Origin: Chlamydiota bacterium
GTDB lineage: Bacteria > Chlamydiota > Chlamydiia > Chlamydiales > SM23-39
Length of the DNA stretch: 6,234 nt
Assembly (NCBI GenBank): GCA_027449725.1
Contig: DAIDLB010000291.1
Span: forward strand, 1-6,234
Reading direction: 5' to 3'
In this document: positions 5,309 to 6,234 of the stretch, in pieces
How positions within the stretch are numbered: the stretch's first letter is position 1
How the letters are laid out: every line of letters starts with the position of its first letter
Notes under the pieces: model-generated
Told to the model about the DNA's origin: nothing
Databases searched by the model: none
What the model saw: the letters and a program-made list of their open reading frames with translations, nothing else
Program-made: the position numbers and the translations under genes

Positions 5309-6079
5309 ATGCCGATCCATCTTGTCTACCATGTAGCGATCATGAATAATTGGTCCGAGGTTGTTCAGGATCAACTTGCCGTACTTGAATCATCAGGCCT
5401 TGGCGAAGTTTTTGACAGCATGACCGTTACAGCGGTAGGCGAAAAAACAGATGAACTTGATTTGATATTCGACCGTTTCAAGTACAGAAATAAAACTACC
5501 ATCATTCATTCCAGCAAGGACTTACGCTCTTACGAATTTCCTGCGATAGAAAAGGTTCGTGAAATCGCAAGGAAAGATTCGCGGGGTTGTAAAATTCTGT
5601 ACTTTCATACCAAAGGAGTGTCCAAATGCGATCCTTTCTTAAGAGAAAATCGCCGTTTATGGCGAAAATACATGGAATATTTTTTGATCGTGAAGTGGAA
5701 GGATTGCCTTCAGGCGCTCGATGAATTTGATGCGTGCGGAGTTGATCTTACCCTCGCAAAGCAAGGAATTATTTTTGCCGGGAATTTTTGGTGGGGCCGA
5801 GGGGATTATTTATGTAACTGTGATATCAAATACAGAGACAGATTCGATGCAGAAGCATTTATTGGATTGGGATGCTGTCCAAAGCTTAAGACATTTCATC
5901 AATCAGGAGATAACCCAAGACTCGAAATGCATCCATATAAGCAAGTTACCAAACTTTATCCTGATGATAGAACGGGTGTTTACTATAAAGGCATTTTGGG
6001 TTTAAGCCATTTTCCGTATTTACCCGAATATTACCAGAACTTTCCGCTAATTTCTGAGAAGCATTTTGGGTGTCTGTGA
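5309..6079 (+). CDS. glycosyltransferase-like protein of unknown function
   Basis: Predicted soluble protein of 256 residues. I recognise a family seen near bacterial polysaccharide genes and in scattered other genomes, but no member's reaction is known to me. The N-terminus forms a strand and helix, IHLVYHVAIMNNWSEVVQDQL (3-23), as in nucleotide-sugar-binding folds. ILYFHTKGVS at 96-105 is the family's most recognisable motif, followed by RRLWRKYMEYFLIVKW (115-130) and FAGNFWWGRGDYL (157-169), with aromatic pairs typical of sugar sites. There is no signal peptide or membrane segment. The start is forced by an in-frame TAA directly before the ATG. G+C is visibly lower than in gnd and alr, suggesting horizontal acquisition. 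It follows alr by 26 bases with no terminator, and its 3' end overlaps an opposing gene by 33 bases. Confidence 0.68.
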   Translation: MPIHLVYHVAIMNNWSEVVQDQLAVLESSGLGEVFDSMTVTAVGEKTDELDLIFDRFKYRNKTTIIHSSKDLRSYEFPAIEKVREIARKDSRGCKILYFHTKGVSKCDPFLRENRRLWRKYMEYFLIVKWKDCLQALDEFDACGVDLTLAKQGIIFAGNFWWGRGDYLCNCDIKYRDRFDAEAFIGLGCCPKLKTFHQSGDNPRLEMHPYKQVTKLYPDDRTGVYYKGILGLSHFPYLPEYYQNFPLISEKHFGCL

Positions 6080-6234
6080 GGGGGTGTAGGTTTCGAGAGT
6101 GTAGTCGGGGATCAGGGCGATTGTAAAGTCCTTGTCGTTGTTTCGCTTTTGGATGAGCCGTTTGGCCAAGACATTTGTTTTCCATTCGCTCTCCGTGAAT
6201 TCCGGCCGGTCGTATACCTGGGAAACCAGGCAGC
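6047..6234 (-). CDS. 3' end of a gene of unknown function, cut by the window edge
   Basis: The last 61 codons of a - strand gene run from the right edge to a TAG at 6047-6049. The frame is fully open with no start codon, as expected for a C-terminal fragment. It reads naturally, starting CLVSQVYDRPEFTESEW, continuing through a basic helix-like stretch (VLAKRLIQKRNN) and a hydrophobic strand (FTIALIPDY) to the end. The other two - strand frames either hit a stop early or give a low-complexity H/Q/R-rich product. The pattern of Ser, Tyr, then SEW, a helix and an isoleucine-proline strand faintly recalls the second half of a TIR domain; that is speculation. It overlaps the 3' end of the convergent glycosyltransferase-like gene by 33 bases. 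Confidence 0.6.
   Translation of the reverse strand, partial: CLVSQVYDRPEFTESEWKTNVLAKRLIQKRNNDKDFTIALIPDYTLETYTPSQTPKMLLRN

Overview
The window is gene-dense (about 50% G+C by eye) and looks like chromosomal DNA of a host-associated Gram-negative bacterium. My best guess is a Chlamydia-like (environmental Chlamydiae) organism. The reasons are a 482-residue 6-phosphogluconate dehydrogenase of the type found there, a tRNA gene without an encoded CCA end, and a LuxR-type regulator plus an MHS-family transporter of kinds I associate with amoeba-associated Chlamydiae and Legionella. This is inference; no single feature proves the phylum.

Left part (1-2161): a metabolite:H+ symporter of the major facilitator superfamily on the + strand and a LuxR-type response gene on the - strand converge and overlap by 38 bases at their 3' ends. 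A perfect 19-bp dyad lies just upstream of the transporter's preferred start and could be an operator; whether the neighbouring LuxR protein reads it is open.

Middle (2162-2737): an intergenic stretch carries opposite-facing regulatory sequence. It is followed by a small YkoF-like (thiamine/HMP-binding family) gene, then tRNA-Arg(CCU) on the - strand, ending 4 bases from that gene's stop. A short region with divergent promoters for the tRNA and gnd follows.

Right part (2738-6234): gnd (oxidative pentose phosphate pathway, NADPH) and alr (alanine racemase, D-Ala for peptidoglycan) overlap by 29 bases and probably form one transcript. Immediately after comes a lower-G+C gene for a glycosyltransferase-like protein of unknown function, probably acquired, with no ribosome-binding site and a promoter-like sequence so close that the mRNA may be almost leaderless. 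At the right edge the last 61 codons of a - strand gene enter the window and overlap its 3' end by 33 bases. That gene has no start codon here, and its residues faintly suggest a TIR-like fold.

No insertion sequence, CRISPR array, rRNA or replication origin is visible, and no gene-free stretch exceeds 150 bases.
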